Notes: generated by a model from the letters alone, not told the origin. A DNA stretch of 64,000 bases from Rhodococcus tibetensis (GCF_024438035.1 NZ_JANFQF010000010.1:152450-216449); one strand, 5' to 3'; shown: positions 19,619-28,986, counted from the stretch's first letter. Numbers and translations are program-made.

Positions 19619-20650
19619 TTGAGCACCGTGGCGGACGAAGCGAGCTTCCTCGAAAGACAGCGGGCAGCGCGCCCCTGGTTCGACCATCTGATGCGGGCGG
19701 CCGGGCGGTTCCAGCAGCAGAAGGGCGACTATTACGCCGCCGGGATCACGTACTTCAGTGTGCTGGCACTCATTCCGATCCTGATGATCGCGTTCGCGAT
19801 CGCAGGTTTCGTACTCGCCGGTCAGCCGGAGTTGTTGCAGGAACTGCAGGACAGCATCACCGAGAACGTTCCCGGAAGTCTGGGGGACACGCTCAACACC
19901 GTCATCGATTCGGCGATCGCGTCCCGCGCCAGCGTGGGTGTCCTCGGCCTGCTCGGTGCCGCCTACGCGGGGCTCGGGTGGATGGCGAACCTGCGCGATG
20001 CCCTTACCGCGATGTGGGAGAGCACCCACGAATCCCCGGGCTTCCTGAAGACCAAGCTGGGTGATGCGGGAGCTCTCGTCGGACTCGGTCTGGCGATGGT
20101 GGTGTCGCTGGGAGCGTCGGCGCTCAGCAGCGGTCCGGTGGCCAGCACCGTGGTCGACGTGCTGAACCTCGACAACATTGCGGGCATCGACCTCGGATTG
20201 CGCGTCCTGTCCGCGTTGGTGTCCGTGGTCGCCACCTGGGCGGTGTTCACCTGGGTGATCGCCCGTCTACCCCGCGAACCCGTCGCATTCCGCAGTGCGA
20301 TGAAGGCGGCTGTGCTCGCCGCGGTGGTGTTCGAGGTCTTCAAGCAGGTCGGTGCCCTCTATCTCTCGATCGTCACCAGCGGTCCGGCCGGTGTGGCGTT
20401 CGGACCCATCATCGGCCTCCTCGTCTTCATCTTCTTGACGTGCAGGATGTTGCTCTTCGCCACCGCGTGGGCGGCCACTACCCAGGAGAGTCTGGCGCTG
20501 GCCTTCGTGCCCCCGCCTGACCCAGCGGTCATCGCGCCACGCGTCCAGGTTCACGAAGGACCCGGGATCGGTGGCGGACTCGCGCTCGTCGGCGCGGGCG
20601 CACTCGCGGCGCTGGGGCTGTCGGGCCTTCTCTTCCGAAGCAAACGCTGA
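19619..20650 (+). CDS. yhjD: YhjD/YihY (BrkB)-family inner membrane protein
   Basis: 343 residues. The TTG at 19619 has GAAGGG 5 nt upstream; a GTG at 19628 is the alternative start. It belongs to the YhjD/YihY family: a cytoplasmic N terminus (FLERQRAARPWFDHLMRAAGRFQQQKGDYYAAGITYF) and about six membrane spans, ending with a single span and a basic tail. It is often annotated as a virulence factor BrkB-like protein; the molecular role is unsettled, with lipid-export links proposed for YhjD. Coupled to trpS. Confidence 0.9.
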   Translation: MSTVADEASFLERQRAARPWFDHLMRAAGRFQQQKGDYYAAGITYFSVLALIPILMIAFAIAGFVLAGQPELLQELQDSITENVPGSLGDTLNTVIDSAIASRASVGVLGLLGAAYAGLGWMANLRDALTAMWESTHESPGFLKTKLGDAGALVGLGLAMVVSLGASALSSGPVASTVVDVLNLDNIAGIDLGLRVLSALVSVVATWAVFTWVIARLPREPVAFRSAMKAAVLAAVVFEVFKQVGALYLSIVTSGPAGVAFGPIIGLLVFIFLTCRMLLFATAWAATTQESLALAFVPPPDPAVIAPRVQVHEGPGIGGGLALVGAGALAALGLSGLLFRSKR

Positions 20651-20659
20651 CGGCGGCGG

Positions 20660-21976
20660 TCACGGACGGCGCAGGAGTCGCCGCGCCCACAGCAGCAGTA
20701 CGAGGATGATCGCCGTCCCCCCGACGCCCACACCGATGCGCAGACCGGTGGTGTTGCCGGCGCGGTCGGAGCCGGAGGCGACGGCCGAGCTCGTCGTGGC
20801 AGCCGAGTCCTGTTCAGGCGTCGCTGCAAGTACCGCGCCGGAGGAGTCTTCGGACGCTGCGAGATCGGTGAGTGAGCCCACCTCGGCGTCCCGGTCGAGC
20901 GCGAATCCGTAGTCGAGAAGCCGGGCCGCCTGTTCCCACGGCCGGATGGGCTGAGCTTCGGCGCCCAAGAGGGTGACCACCAATCGACGGCCACCGCGGT
21001 CGGCGCCGCCGACGTAGGTGTGGCGGGCATCGTCCGTGAATCCGGTCTTGCCGCCCAGCGCGCCGGGATAGTTATAGAGCAATTGGTTGTCGTTGGCCAA
21101 CGCGAACGGGGGACGGTCCTTATCCTCGGGTATCGCGGGGTCCCTGGGGAATCCGGGGAATTGCACAGTCTCCGTCGAGATCAGCTCAGCGAAAGTCGGG
21201 TTCTTCATCGCGGCGTGGAAGATCAGGGCAAGGTCGAACGGGGAGCTACTCATGCCGGGACCGTCCAGTCCGGAAGGGGTCGCGCTCCGGGTGTCGTGGG
21301 CGCCGAGACTGTCGGCGAGGCGGTTCATCTTCTCGACCGCGGCATCGTCGCCGCCCAGTTGCCGGGCCAGTAGATGAGCGGCATCGTTGCCCGACGCCAT
21401 CACCAAGCCCTGCATGAGCTGGCGATTCGTGTATCGGCCGTTCTTGCCGATCCCGACGGCGCTGCCCTCCACCTCGGCGTCCTCGGCGGTGGCCGTCACG
21501 GTCTTGTCGAGATCGAGCTCGTCGAGCGCCACGAGTGCCAGCAGCATCTTGATGGTGCTGGCGGGCCGGTACCGGCCGTGGGGGTCCTTGGCAGCGAGCA
21601 CGGCGCCACTGTCGATGTCCGCCACGACCCAACCCGACGCCGAGATGTCGGCGGGAAGCGGCGGTGCGTCGTCCGGGAGGACCACACCGCAGGCGCCGAG
21701 CCGCGGTCCGCCGACGGGAATGCCGGGCACGGCCATGGCGCTCGGAGTCGGATCCCCCGGCAGGGGGACCTCGGAGGAGTCGACGGCCGGAGCGGGAGAG
21801 GATCGATTCGGGCAGTTGTCGGTGTTGGGAGTGGTGAACGGCGTCGACGTGGGCGGCGAGGGAACCACGGGAGGAATGGCTCCCGCAGACGTCACCGAGA
21901 GTCCGGTGAAGAGAGCCCCGGACACGACTGCGATACCCACTCGACGCCACATCATCGAAGAGGGAGCGTATGCCAT
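20660..21976 (-). CDS. dacB1: D-alanyl-D-alanine carboxypeptidase (class A low-mass PBP, DacB1-like)
   Basis: 438 residues from the ATG at 21976. The frame continues up to an ATG at 22018, but 21976 gives a normal signal peptide (VGIAVVSGALFTGL then SAGA). A Pro/Ser-rich linker follows, then the peptidase S11 domain with STIK (Ser-x-x-Lys), SGN (Ser-x-Asn) and KTG motifs in order. The C terminus has a Ser-rich stretch, one membrane span and RRLLRRP. It trims pentapeptide side chains of peptidoglycan. Orthologous in position to Rv3330. Confidence 0.93.
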   Translation of the reverse strand: MAYAPSSMMWRRVGIAVVSGALFTGLSVTSAGAIPPVVPSPPTSTPFTTPNTDNCPNRSSPAPAVDSSEVPLPGDPTPSAMAVPGIPVGGPRLGACGVVLPDDAPPLPADISASGWVVADIDSGAVLAAKDPHGRYRPASTIKMLLALVALDELDLDKTVTATAEDAEVEGSAVGIGKNGRYTNRQLMQGLVMASGNDAAHLLARQLGGDDAAVEKMNRLADSLGAHDTRSATPSGLDGPGMSSSPFDLALIFHAAMKNPTFAELISTETVQFPGFPRDPAIPEDKDRPPFALANDNQLLYNYPGALGGKTGFTDDARHTYVGGADRGGRRLVVTLLGAEAQPIRPWEQAARLLDYGFALDRDAEVGSLTDLAASEDSSGAVLAATPEQDSAATTSSAVASGSDRAGNTTGLRIGVGVGGTAIILVLLLWARRLLRRP

Positions 21977-22057
21977 GAACAGATGCCCTGCGCAAAGCCC
22001 CGACCGAGCGACACCCATTCGTGACGTCGACGTCGCGCCAAGTGTTGCAGGGGTAGA

Positions 22058-23050
22058 TCAGATGAAGCCCATGCTGCGGACGGAATCGCGCTCGGATTCG
22101 AGCTCCGCCACCGAAGCATCGATCCGCTTACGCGAGAAGCCATCGATCGCCAGCCCTTCCACGATCCGCCAGGACCCGTCGATCGAGCGGGCCGGGAACG
22201 AGCTCACCAGGCCCTCGGGGATTCCGTAGGCACCGGGGGAGGACAGCGCCACGGATGTCCAGTCGTTGTCGGGTGTGCCGAGGACCCAGTCATGTACGTG
22301 GTCGATCGCGCCGTTGGCGGCAGACGCCGCGGAGGATGCGCCGCGCGCCTCGATGATGGCGGAGCCGCGGCGGGCGACGGTGGGAATGAAGTCGTCGACG
22401 AGCCAGACACGGTCCTGCGCGAACGAGGCGCCGGACTTTCCTCCGACCCGGGCATGGAAGATGTCCGGGTACTGCGTGCTGGAGTGGTTGCCCCAGATGC
22501 TCACTCGGCTGATGTCGTCGACCGGTGCGCCTGAGCGTTTCGCCAGTTGTGCGATCGCCCGGTTGTGGTCCAGGCGGGTGAGCGCGGTGAAGCGATCGGC
22601 CGGCACGTCGGGGGCATTTCTCGCGGCCACCAGTGCGTTGGTATTGGCCGGGTTGCCCACGACGAGGACGCGGACCCCGTCCGCGGCGCCCTCGTTGATC
22701 GCCCGGCCCTGCACGGTGAAGATCTGACCGTTCGCAGCGAGCAGGTCGCCTCGCTCCATGCCCTTGCTCCGCGGGCGTGAGCCGATGAGCAACGCAACGT
22801 CGGTGCCGTCGAAGCCCTGGCGCGGATCGTCGAGAATCTCGATGCTGCGCAACAGTGGGAAGGCGCTGTCCTCGAGTTCCATCGCCGTCCCCTCCGCGGC
22901 AGCCATACCGGACGGAATTTCGAGTAACCGCAAGTGGATCGGCGTGTCGGGACCCATCATCTCGCCGGCCGCGATCCGGAAGAGCGCCGCATAGCCGATG
23001 CTTCCGGCTGCTCCCGTCACCGTGACTACTGCTGGGCTGCGCTGCGCCAT
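22058..23050 (-). CDS. mdh: Malate dehydrogenase
   Basis: 330 residues; the ATG at 23050 follows GAGG by 7 nt. Nucleotide-binding motif [10 protein letters not shown] at the N terminus, substrate-binding Arg in [12 protein letters not shown], and catalytic His in [12 protein letters not shown]. It interconverts malate and oxaloacetate and complements icd and sdh in this window. Sequence is of the mesophilic cytosolic-type MDH of actinobacteria and proteobacteria. The neighbour dacB1 is on the same strand. Confidence 0.95.
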   Translation of the reverse strand: MAQRSPAVVTVTGAAGSIGYAALFRIAAGEMMGPDTPIHLRLLEIPSGMAAAEGTAMELEDSAFPLLRSIEILDDPRQGFDGTDVALLIGSRPRSKGMERGDLLAANGQIFTVQGRAINEGAADGVRVLVVGNPANTNALVAARNAPDVPADRFTALTRLDHNRAIAQLAKRSGAPVDDISRVSIWGNHSSTQYPDIFHARVGGKSGASFAQDRVWLVDDFIPTVARRGSAIIEARGASSAASAANGAIDHVHDWVLGTPDNDWTSVALSSPGAYGIPEGLVSSFPARSIDGSWRIVEGLAIDGFSRKRIDASVAELESERDSVRSMGFI

Positions 23051-23154
23051 CGTGAGACCTCACATTCGTCGGTGTCGCTCTGCTTCCGACGGTAGCCTCG
23101 CCCGCTCTCACCGCCCACGATCTTCTGTCGTGAGGTTTCCCACGGTTCCTCGGA

Positions 23155-23538
23155 TCACGCGCCGATGCGCGCAAAATTCGACTCGAGACTGAGGCAGAAG
23201 GGATGGCCCGCGGGATCGACGAGGACGCGGCACAGTTCTGGTGCGTACTGCTTCGCCGCGACCCGCGCTCCGAGGCGCACCGCTTCGGTCTGCGCGGTGT
23301 CCAGGTCCTCGACGGCGAGGTCGAGGTGAATCTGTTTCGGCACAGTGCCCTCCGGCCAGGAGGGTTCGCGGTGGTCCGGCACACGCATCGCCGTCAGCAA
23401 CCCCTGCGGAGTGGTCACGGCGACGGATTTCTCGCTCTGGTAGGTGATTTCCCCGCCGAGCATTCCGTGCCAGAAGGCGGCGAGAGTGGACGGGTCAGCA
23501 CAGTCCAGTGTTATCGATCCTAAGCGTCCCACGGCCAT
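23155..23538 (-). CDS. VOC-family (glyoxalase-like) protein
   Basis: 127 residues, one VOC domain made of two beta-alpha-beta-beta-beta halves (GRLGSITLDCADPSTLAAFW and PKQIHLDLAVEDLDTAQTEA). Metal-type residues are present (His in QIHLDL, DPAGHPFCL near the C terminus). It may be a small dioxygenase, glyoxalase or resistance protein; nothing in the context decides. TAGCAT lies 6 nt before the ATG, so the mRNA is probably leaderless. Confidence 0.85.
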   Translation of the reverse strand: MAVGRLGSITLDCADPSTLAAFWHGMLGGEITYQSEKSVAVTTPQGLLTAMRVPDHREPSWPEGTVPKQIHLDLAVEDLDTAQTEAVRLGARVAAKQYAPELCRVLVDPAGHPFCLSLESNFARIGA

Positions 23539-23544
23539 GCCTGC

Positions 23545-23550
23545 ATGCTA
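23545..23550 (-). promoter_or_regulatory. -10 element for leaderless VOC gene
   Basis: TAGCAT on the minus strand, 6 nt before the ATG at 23538. Confidence 0.55.
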
Positions 23551-23561
23551 CTTCGCGCAGA

Positions 23562-23604
23562 CGAGCGCCCGCGGTAGACCGTGTCCGGTTACCGCGGGCG
23601 CTCG
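23562..23604 (-). terminator. Terminator of the sdhCDAB operon
   Basis: CGAGCGCCCGCGGTA pairs with TACCGCGGGCGCTCG across a 13-nt loop, a perfect 15-bp stem. It lies 31 bp after the sdhB stop and just upstream of the VOC gene promoter. Confidence 0.8.
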
Positions 23605-23635
23605 GGAACTGCAGGGTGTGCGCTGAAAGGTTCGC

Positions 23636-24415
23636 TCAGCGCGCGAACAGCAATGCGCGCTTGACTTCCTGGATCGCCTTCGTCACCTGGATGCCACGGG
23701 GGCATGCGTCGGTGCAGTTGAAGGTGGTCCGGCAGCGCCAGACGCCGTCCTTGTCGTTCAGGATGTCGAGGCGCTCCGAGGCACCCTCGTCACGGCTGTC
23801 GAAGATGAAGCGGTGCGCGTTGACGATTGCAGCGGGACCGAAGTAGCTGCCGTCGCTCCAGTACACGGGGCACGACGTCGTACAGCAGGCGCAGAGGATG
23901 CACTTGGTGGTGTCGTCGAAACGTGCGCGGTCGTGCTGCGACTGGATGCGCTCGCGGGTGGGCTCGTTGCCGGTGGTGATGAGGAACGGCTTCACGGCGC
24001 GGAACGCGTCGAAGAAGGGCTCCATGTCGACGACGAGGTCCTTCTCCACCGGCAGGCCCTTGATGGGCTCCACTGTGATCGTGACCGGCTTACCGTCCTT
24101 GGGCAGCATGTCCTTCATCAGGAGCTTGCAGGCCAAGCGGTTGACGCCGTTGATCCGCATGGCGTCCGAACCGCACACGCCGTGGGCGCAGCTGCGACGG
24201 AACGTGAGGGTGCCGTCGAGGTAGCCCTTGACGTAGAGGAGCAGGTTCAGCAGGCGGTCGGTGGGCAGCGCCGGCACCTGGAAGCTGTCCCAGTGCTGAC
24301 CCTCGCCCGACTCGGGGTTCATCCGCGCGATCTTGAGGGTGACCATCACGGCACCCTCGGGAACGGCAGGAAGATCCGACTTGTCTTCGCTCTTGTCGAC
24401 TGCAGGTGCGCTCAT
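23636..24415 (-). CDS. sdhB: Succinate dehydrogenase iron-sulfur subunit
   Basis: 259 residues. Three cluster motifs are visible in order: the [2Fe-2S] set in RRSCAHGVCGSDAMRINGVN, the [4Fe-4S] set CILCACCTTSCP, and the [3Fe-4S] set CRTTFNCTDACPRG. The N-terminal ~25 residues are an acidic extension. It passes electrons from SdhA to the membrane quinone site. The ATG shares its A with the last base of the sdhA stop (TAATG-type overlap), so the two genes are coupled. Confidence 0.97.
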   Translation of the reverse strand: MSAPAVDKSEDKSDLPAVPEGAVMVTLKIARMNPESGEGQHWDSFQVPALPTDRLLNLLLYVKGYLDGTLTFRRSCAHGVCGSDAMRINGVNRLACKLLMKDMLPKDGKPVTITVEPIKGLPVEKDLVVDMEPFFDAFRAVKPFLITTGNEPTRERIQSQHDRARFDDTTKCILCACCTTSCPVYWSDGSYFGPAAIVNAHRFIFDSRDEGASERLDILNDKDGVWRCRTTFNCTDACPRGIQVTKAIQEVKRALLFAR

Positions 24416-26166
24416 CAGTACTTACGCTCCATCGGCTCGTAACGGGTCTGGACTACCGGCTTGTAGTCGAGACGGATATCGGAGAGCAGGCCGTCGCCCT
24501 CCTTGTACGCCATCGTGTGCTTCATGTACTCGGCGTCGTTGCGGTCCGGGAAGTCCTCGCGGGCGTGGCCGCCGCGCGATTCCTTGCGGTTCAGCGCACC
24601 GACGACGGTGACCTCCGCCATTTCCAGCAGGAAGCCGAGTTCGACGGCCTCGAGCAGGTCGCTGTTGTAGCGCTTTCCCTTGTCCTGCACCGTGATGTGG
24701 TTGTAGCGCTCCTTGAGGGCGCGCACGTCCTTGAGGGCCTGGGTGAGGCGCTCTTCGGTACGGAACACCGACGCATTGTTGTCCATGGACTGCTGCAGTT
24801 CGCTGCGGATGTCCGCGACGCGCTCGTGGCCGTGATCGGACAAGATGAGTTCCATCCAGTCCTCGACCATCTTCTGCGGGGCGTCGGGGAGCGGTACGAA
24901 CTCGGTGGTGTTCGCGTGCTCCGCGGCGGCGATGCCGGCGCGACGTCCGAAGACGTTGATGTCGAGCAGCGAGTTGGTGCCGAGGCGGTTGGCGCCGTGC
25001 ACGGAGACGCAGGCGCATTCACCGGCGGCGTACAGGCCGGCGACGATCTCCTCGTTGTTGCGCAGCACCTCACCGTTGATCTTGGTGGGGATACCACCCA
25101 TGACGTAGTGGCAGGTCGGGTACACCGGCACCGGTTCCTTGACCGGGTCGACACCGAGGTAGGTGCGCGAGAACTCCATGATGTCGGGGAGCTTCTCGTC
25201 GAGGACTTCCTCGGGGATGTGGGTCACGTCGATGTAGACGTAATCCTTGTTCGGTCCGGCGCCACGTCCTTCGAGGACCTCGAGCACCATCGAACGAGCG
25301 ACGATGTCACGGGGAGCGAGGTCCTTGATGGTGGGGGCGTACCGCTCCATGAAGCGTTCACCGTCCGCGTTACGGAGGATGCCACCTTCACCGCGCACGG
25401 CCTCGGAGATGAGGATGCCGAGCCCGGCCAGGCCTGTGGGATGGAACTGGTGGAACTCCATGTCCTCCAGCGGCAGGCCCTTGCGGAAGATGATGCCCAT
25501 GCCGTCACCGGTGAGGGTGTGGGCGTTGGACGTCGTCTTGTACATACGTCCCGAGCCGCCCGTGGCGAACACGATGGACTTCGCGTGGAAGACGTGGATC
25601 TCGCCGGTGGCCAGCTCGTAGGCGATGACCCCGGTGGCGACCGGGCCGTTCTCCGTCTCGGTGATCGCGATGTCGAGGGCGTAGAACTCGTTGAAGAACT
25701 CCACGTCGTGCTTGACGCAGTTCTGGTAGAGAGTCTGCAGGATCATGTGGCCGGTGCGGTCCGCGGCGTAACACGCACGGCGCACGGGGGCCTTACCGTG
25801 ATCGCGGGTGTGACCACCGAAGCGACGCTGGTCGATCTTGCCCTCGGGAGTGCGGTTGAAGGGCAGACCCATCTTCTCGAGGTCGAGCACCGCGTCGATG
25901 GCTTCCTTCGCCATGATCTCGACGGCGTCCTGGTCGGCGAGGTAGTCGCCGCCCTTGACGGTGTCGAAGGTGTGCCACTCCCAGTTGTCTTCTTCGACGT
26001 TCGCCAGTGCCGCGCACATGCCGCCCTGGGCAGCGCCCGTGTGGCTGCGGGTGGGGTAGAGCTTGGTCAGTACCGCGGTGCGGGCGCGGGGCCCGGCCTC
26101 GATCGCTGCGCGCATGCCGGCGCCGCCGGCACCGACGATGACCACGTCATAACGGTGTTCCTGCAT
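24415..26166 (-). CDS. sdhA: Succinate dehydrogenase flavoprotein subunit
   Basis: 583 residues. FAD-binding motif VVIVGAGGAGMRAA at the N terminus, the histidyl-FAD site in TRSHTGAAQGG, and the active-site Arg/His blocks in GGHTRDHGKAPVRRACY and MEFHQFHPTGL. It oxidises succinate to fumarate at the cytoplasmic side of the membrane. It is of the Sdh2 (Rv3318) type by gene order. A long frame on the opposite strand over this gene is a composition shadow. Confidence 0.97.
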   Translation of the reverse strand: MQEHRYDVVIVGAGGAGMRAAIEAGPRARTAVLTKLYPTRSHTGAAQGGMCAALANVEEDNWEWHTFDTVKGGDYLADQDAVEIMAKEAIDAVLDLEKMGLPFNRTPEGKIDQRRFGGHTRDHGKAPVRRACYAADRTGHMILQTLYQNCVKHDVEFFNEFYALDIAITETENGPVATGVIAYELATGEIHVFHAKSIVFATGGSGRMYKTTSNAHTLTGDGMGIIFRKGLPLEDMEFHQFHPTGLAGLGILISEAVRGEGGILRNADGERFMERYAPTIKDLAPRDIVARSMVLEVLEGRGAGPNKDYVYIDVTHIPEEVLDEKLPDIMEFSRTYLGVDPVKEPVPVYPTCHYVMGGIPTKINGEVLRNNEEIVAGLYAAGECACVSVHGANRLGTNSLLDINVFGRRAGIAAAEHANTTEFVPLPDAPQKMVEDWMELILSDHGHERVADIRSELQQSMDNNASVFRTEERLTQALKDVRALKERYNHITVQDKGKRYNSDLLEAVELGFLLEMAEVTVVGALNRKESRGGHAREDFPDRNDAEYMKHTMAYKEGDGLLSDIRLDYKPVVQTRYEPMERKY

Positions 26167-26181
26167 GAAGTCTGTGCTCCC

Positions 26182-26625
26182 CTAGCTCGCCGAGATATTG
26201 GGGTCGAAGGTGAAGATGACGTACGTGCCCAGGCCCATGATCAGGATCATCGAGAGAACGAGGATCGTGGTCAGCCAGAAGCGCGTCGAGTCCTTGCGGG
26301 AGTAGTCCGCGATGACCGTCCGGAGTCCGTTGCCGCCGTGCAGCTGGGCAAGCCAGAGCATGGTGAGGTCCCAGAACTGCCAGAACGGGCTGGACCAGCG
26401 GCCTGCGACGAACGCGAAGTTGATGCGGTGCACACCGTCGTCGAGCATCAGCATGATGAAGAGGTGGCCGAGGACGAGGAAGATCAGCGCGAGGCCGGAG
26501 AACCGCATGAACAGCCAGGCGTACAGCTCGAAGTTGTTTTTCGAGGTCCGGCGCGGAGAGCGCGGGTTGTCCAGGCTGGCGGGACGGTCGTAGGTCTTGC
26601 CGAGACTCTTGGCTTCTGTCGTCAT
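26182..26625 (-). CDS. sdhD: Succinate dehydrogenase hydrophobic membrane anchor subunit
   Basis: 147 residues from the ATG at 26625, two bases after the sdhC stop codon begins a 1-nt gap; a TTG at 26640 is in frame but overlaps sdhC. Three membrane spans, with LYAWLFMRFSGLALIFLVLGHLF in the first holding a candidate heme/quinone-site His, and a Ser-rich-free short C terminus. It anchors SdhAB and helps form the quinone site with SdhC. Confidence 0.92.
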   Translation of the reverse strand: MTTEAKSLGKTYDRPASLDNPRSPRRTSKNNFELYAWLFMRFSGLALIFLVLGHLFIMLMLDDGVHRINFAFVAGRWSSPFWQFWDLTMLWLAQLHGGNGLRTVIADYSRKDSTRFWLTTILVLSMILIMGLGTYVIFTFDPNISAS

Positions 26626-26626
26626 G

Positions 26627-27031
26627 TCAGTGCCCCGCAAACATGTTGTAGAAGATGCGGCCGGCGCCCGGGATCATCACCAGGAACCAGATCGCGAGAA
26701 TGACCCAGAGCATGAGGCGCTGGTATTGCGGCCCCTTGGACCAGAAGTCCACCAGCATCACCCGCACACCGTTCAGTGCGTGGTACAGCACCGCGGCGAC
26801 GAGCGCGACTTCCATGAGCCCGACGATCGGGTTCTTGTAGGTCTCGATGACACTGTCGTACGTGGCGGGATTCACCCGCACCAACGCGGTATCCAGCACG
26901 TGGACGAAAAGGAAGAAGAACGTCATTACGCCTGTGATCCGGTGCAATACCCAGGACCACATTCCGGGGTCGCCCCGGTAAAGCGACCGTGTGCGCTCCT
27001 TGGCCGGAGCGGCTTCAGTCGTGCTACTCAT
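26627..27031 (-). CDS. sdhC: Succinate dehydrogenase cytochrome b556 subunit
   Basis: 134 residues from the ATG at 27031, with GGAGG 11 nt upstream; an in-phase extension to 27319 has no family sequence. Three membrane spans; SWVLHRITGVMTFFFLFVHVLD carries the conserved HR and His of the SdhC signature, and YHALNGVRVMLVDF carries a second family motif. First gene of the sdhCDAB operon, divergent from cdd. Confidence 0.93.
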   Translation of the reverse strand: MSSTTEAAPAKERTRSLYRGDPGMWSWVLHRITGVMTFFFLFVHVLDTALVRVNPATYDSVIETYKNPIVGLMEVALVAAVLYHALNGVRVMLVDFWSKGPQYQRLMLWVILAIWFLVMIPGAGRIFYNMFAGH

Positions 27032-27201
27032 CGAGTGCTGTGCCTCCAACGTCTTTGGTGGACGCGTCGAGCCTACGTAGCTTTTCGGGGGTACCTCAGC
27101 TGGACCCGACGAGATCCTGAACCGACTTCTCTGAACTGTAAACCCAACAGAATCTCGGGAACTAACTCGACTCCGGGTTCGTACAGCCTGCTGAAACGAA
27201 G

Positions 27202-27220
27202 TTAGGTTTGCCTCCCCAAA
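27202..27220. promoter_or_regulatory. Possible IdeR/DtxR iron box between sdhC and cdd
   Basis: TTAGGTTTGCCTCCCCAAA matches 14 of 19 positions of the DtxR/IdeR consensus TTAGGTTAGGCTAACCTAA, with a perfect left arm (TTAGGTT) and a weak right arm. It lies in the 253-bp divergent gap (27032-27284), 171 bp upstream of sdhC and 65 bp upstream of cdd. The rest of the gap shows no gene. Confidence 0.35.
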
Positions 27221-27284
27221 TCGAAAGTGTGTGTCCGGCAGGATTCTCTGCATCCATTCAGTCGGCGTGATTGGATGGTGAACC

Positions 27285-27689
27285 ATGAGCGAAATCGATT
27301 GGAACCTGTTGCGCGCCAACGCCCAACAGGTGATGGGAAGGGCCTATGCGCCCTACTCGGGATTTGCTGTGGGGGCGGCCGCGCTGGTGGACGATGGGCG
27401 AATCGTCGTCGGATGCAATGTGGAAAATGTCTCATACGGTTTAGGGCTCTGCGCCGAGTGTGTACTGGTCGGTAACTTATTTGCGGGCGGTGGAGGCAGG
27501 CTGCTGGCCTTTACCTGCTGCGACGCAAGCGGGGAGATACTGATGCCGTGCGGACGTTGCCGGCAGCTACTTCTCGAGCACGGAGGCCCCCAATTGCTCG
27601 TCGATCACCGCGCCGGCATCCGGCCGCTGGACCAGTTGCTGCCGGACGCCTTCGGTCCGGACGAGACCGAGAGGATCCGCCGTGCATGA
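27285..27689 (+). CDS. cdd: Cytidine deaminase
   Basis: 134 residues, the homotetrameric type. Zinc and catalytic residues are in CNVENVSYGLGLCAEC and the MPCGRCRQLLLEH block. It deaminates cytidine and deoxycytidine to uridine and deoxyuridine. The last codons overlap the GTG start of deoA by 8 nt, so cdd-deoA form a salvage operon, as in Rv3315c-Rv3314c. Confidence 0.96.
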   Translation: MSEIDWNLLRANAQQVMGRAYAPYSGFAVGAAALVDDGRIVVGCNVENVSYGLGLCAECVLVGNLFAGGGGRLLAFTCCDASGEILMPCGRCRQLLLEHGGPQLLVDHRAGIRPLDQLLPDAFGPDETERIRRA

Positions 27690-28977
27690 TGCTGCCTCGA
27701 TCATCGCCGCGAAACGAGACGGCCGGGAGCTGTCCGGTGCAGAGATCGACTGGGTTGTGGAGGCATTTACCCACGGCGTCGTGGCCGACGAACAAATGTC
27801 GGCACTGGCCATGGCGATCTACTTCCGAGGAATGACCCGCGAGGAGGTGAGCAGGTGGACCACCGCAATGATCTCGTCGGGACGCCGGCTCGACTTCACG
27901 CACCTGGGCCGCCCCACCGTGGACAAGCACTCGACAGGCGGAGTGGGCGACAAGATCACCTTGCCGTTGTCGCCGCTCGTCGCCGCGTGCGGAGCCGCGG
28001 TACCGCAGCTGTCCGGACGCGGCCTGGGCCACACCGGGGGGACGCTCGACAAGCTGGAGGCCATCTCCGGCTGGCGCGCCGACCTCGACACCTCCGAGAT
28101 GGCCGAGATCCTGTCCGACCCGGCGATCGGCGCAGTGGTGTGCGCCGCCGGCGCCGACCTGGCACCGGCCGACCGGCGGTTGTATGCGCTCCGCGACGTC
28201 ACGGGGACCGTCGAGTCGATTCCCCTCATCGCCAGCTCGATCATGAGCAAGAAGATTGCCGAAGGCACCGAAGCGCTGGTGCTCGACGTGAAGGTGGGGT
28301 CGGGCGCGTTCATGAAGAAGCTGGACGATGCGCGCGAGCTCGCGCAGACCATGGTGGATCTCGGGAACGACGCCGGGGTGCGGACCCTGGCGTTGCTCAC
28401 GGCGATGGACACGCCACTCGGGTTGACGGCGGGCAACGCCCTCGAGGTGCGGGAGGCGGTAGAGGTACTGGCGGGCGGCGGCCCCTCAGACGTGGTCGAG
28501 CTCACCCTCGAGCTGGCCCGAGAGATGCTGAAGGCCGCGGGAATCGACGGAGTGGACCCGGCGGACAAGCTCCGCAACGGGGCGGCGATGGACCGCTGGC
28601 GGGCGATGATCGGGGCGCAGGGCGGCGACCCGGACGGTCCGCTCCCGAAGGCCCGTCACACCGAGGTGATCCTCTCGGAGACCGAGGGCGTGGTGTGTGG
28701 TGTCGACGCCATGGCGGTCGGGCTCGCTGCGTGGCGGCTGGGCGCCGGTCGCGCGCGACAGGGTGAGCCGGTGCAGGCGGGGGCGGGCATCGAGTTGCAC
28801 GCGAAGCCGGGGCAGAGGGTGTCGGCCGGTACCCCCCTCGCCACGTTGCACACGGACACACCGGAACGGTTCACGTCGGCGAAGATGTCGCTCGCCGGCG
28901 CGTGGACCATCGTCGCCGACGCGCCGACCGTGACGACTCCGCTCGTCATCGAGCGAATCGAGGAGCCCTCAGGCTAA
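27682..28977 (+). CDS. deoA: Thymidine phosphorylase
   Basis: 431 residues from the GTG at 27682. Family signature KHSTGGVGDKITLPL, phosphate-loop GRGLGHTGGTLDKLE, then the catalytic SKKIAEGTEALVLDVKVGSGAFM block; the C terminus is the PYNP C-terminal domain. It cleaves thymidine/deoxyuridine to base and deoxyribose-1-phosphate. It works after Cdd; uracil released can go to Upp, also in this region. Confidence 0.96.
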   Translation: MHDAASIIAAKRDGRELSGAEIDWVVEAFTHGVVADEQMSALAMAIYFRGMTREEVSRWTTAMISSGRRLDFTHLGRPTVDKHSTGGVGDKITLPLSPLVAACGAAVPQLSGRGLGHTGGTLDKLEAISGWRADLDTSEMAEILSDPAIGAVVCAAGADLAPADRRLYALRDVTGTVESIPLIASSIMSKKIAEGTEALVLDVKVGSGAFMKKLDDARELAQTMVDLGNDAGVRTLALLTAMDTPLGLTAGNALEVREAVEVLAGGGPSDVVELTLELAREMLKAAGIDGVDPADKLRNGAAMDRWRAMIGAQGGDPDGPLPKARHTEVILSETEGVVCGVDAMAVGLAAWRLGAGRARQGEPVQAGAGIELHAKPGQRVSAGTPLATLHTDTPERFTSAKMSLAGAWTIVADAPTVTTPLVIERIEEPSG

Positions 28978-28980
28978 CGT
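28975..28980 (+). promoter_or_regulatory. -10 element for leaderless add
   Basis: TAACGT, followed by 6 nt and the ATG at 28987. It overlaps the deoA stop codon, so add may have its own promoter in addition to read-through from cdd-deoA. Confidence 0.5.
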
Positions 28981-28986
28981 CGACGC

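Noticed and set aside
24406..26703. 765-codon plus-strand frame opposite sdhA/sdhD
   Set aside because: It is a codon-composition shadow of sdhA on the other strand, with no domain pattern and His/Val/Glu-rich repetitive sequence.
27032..27319. N-terminal extension of sdhC
   Set aside because: Covers the divergent promoter region and part of cdd; the SdhC start with GGAGG upstream is at 27031.
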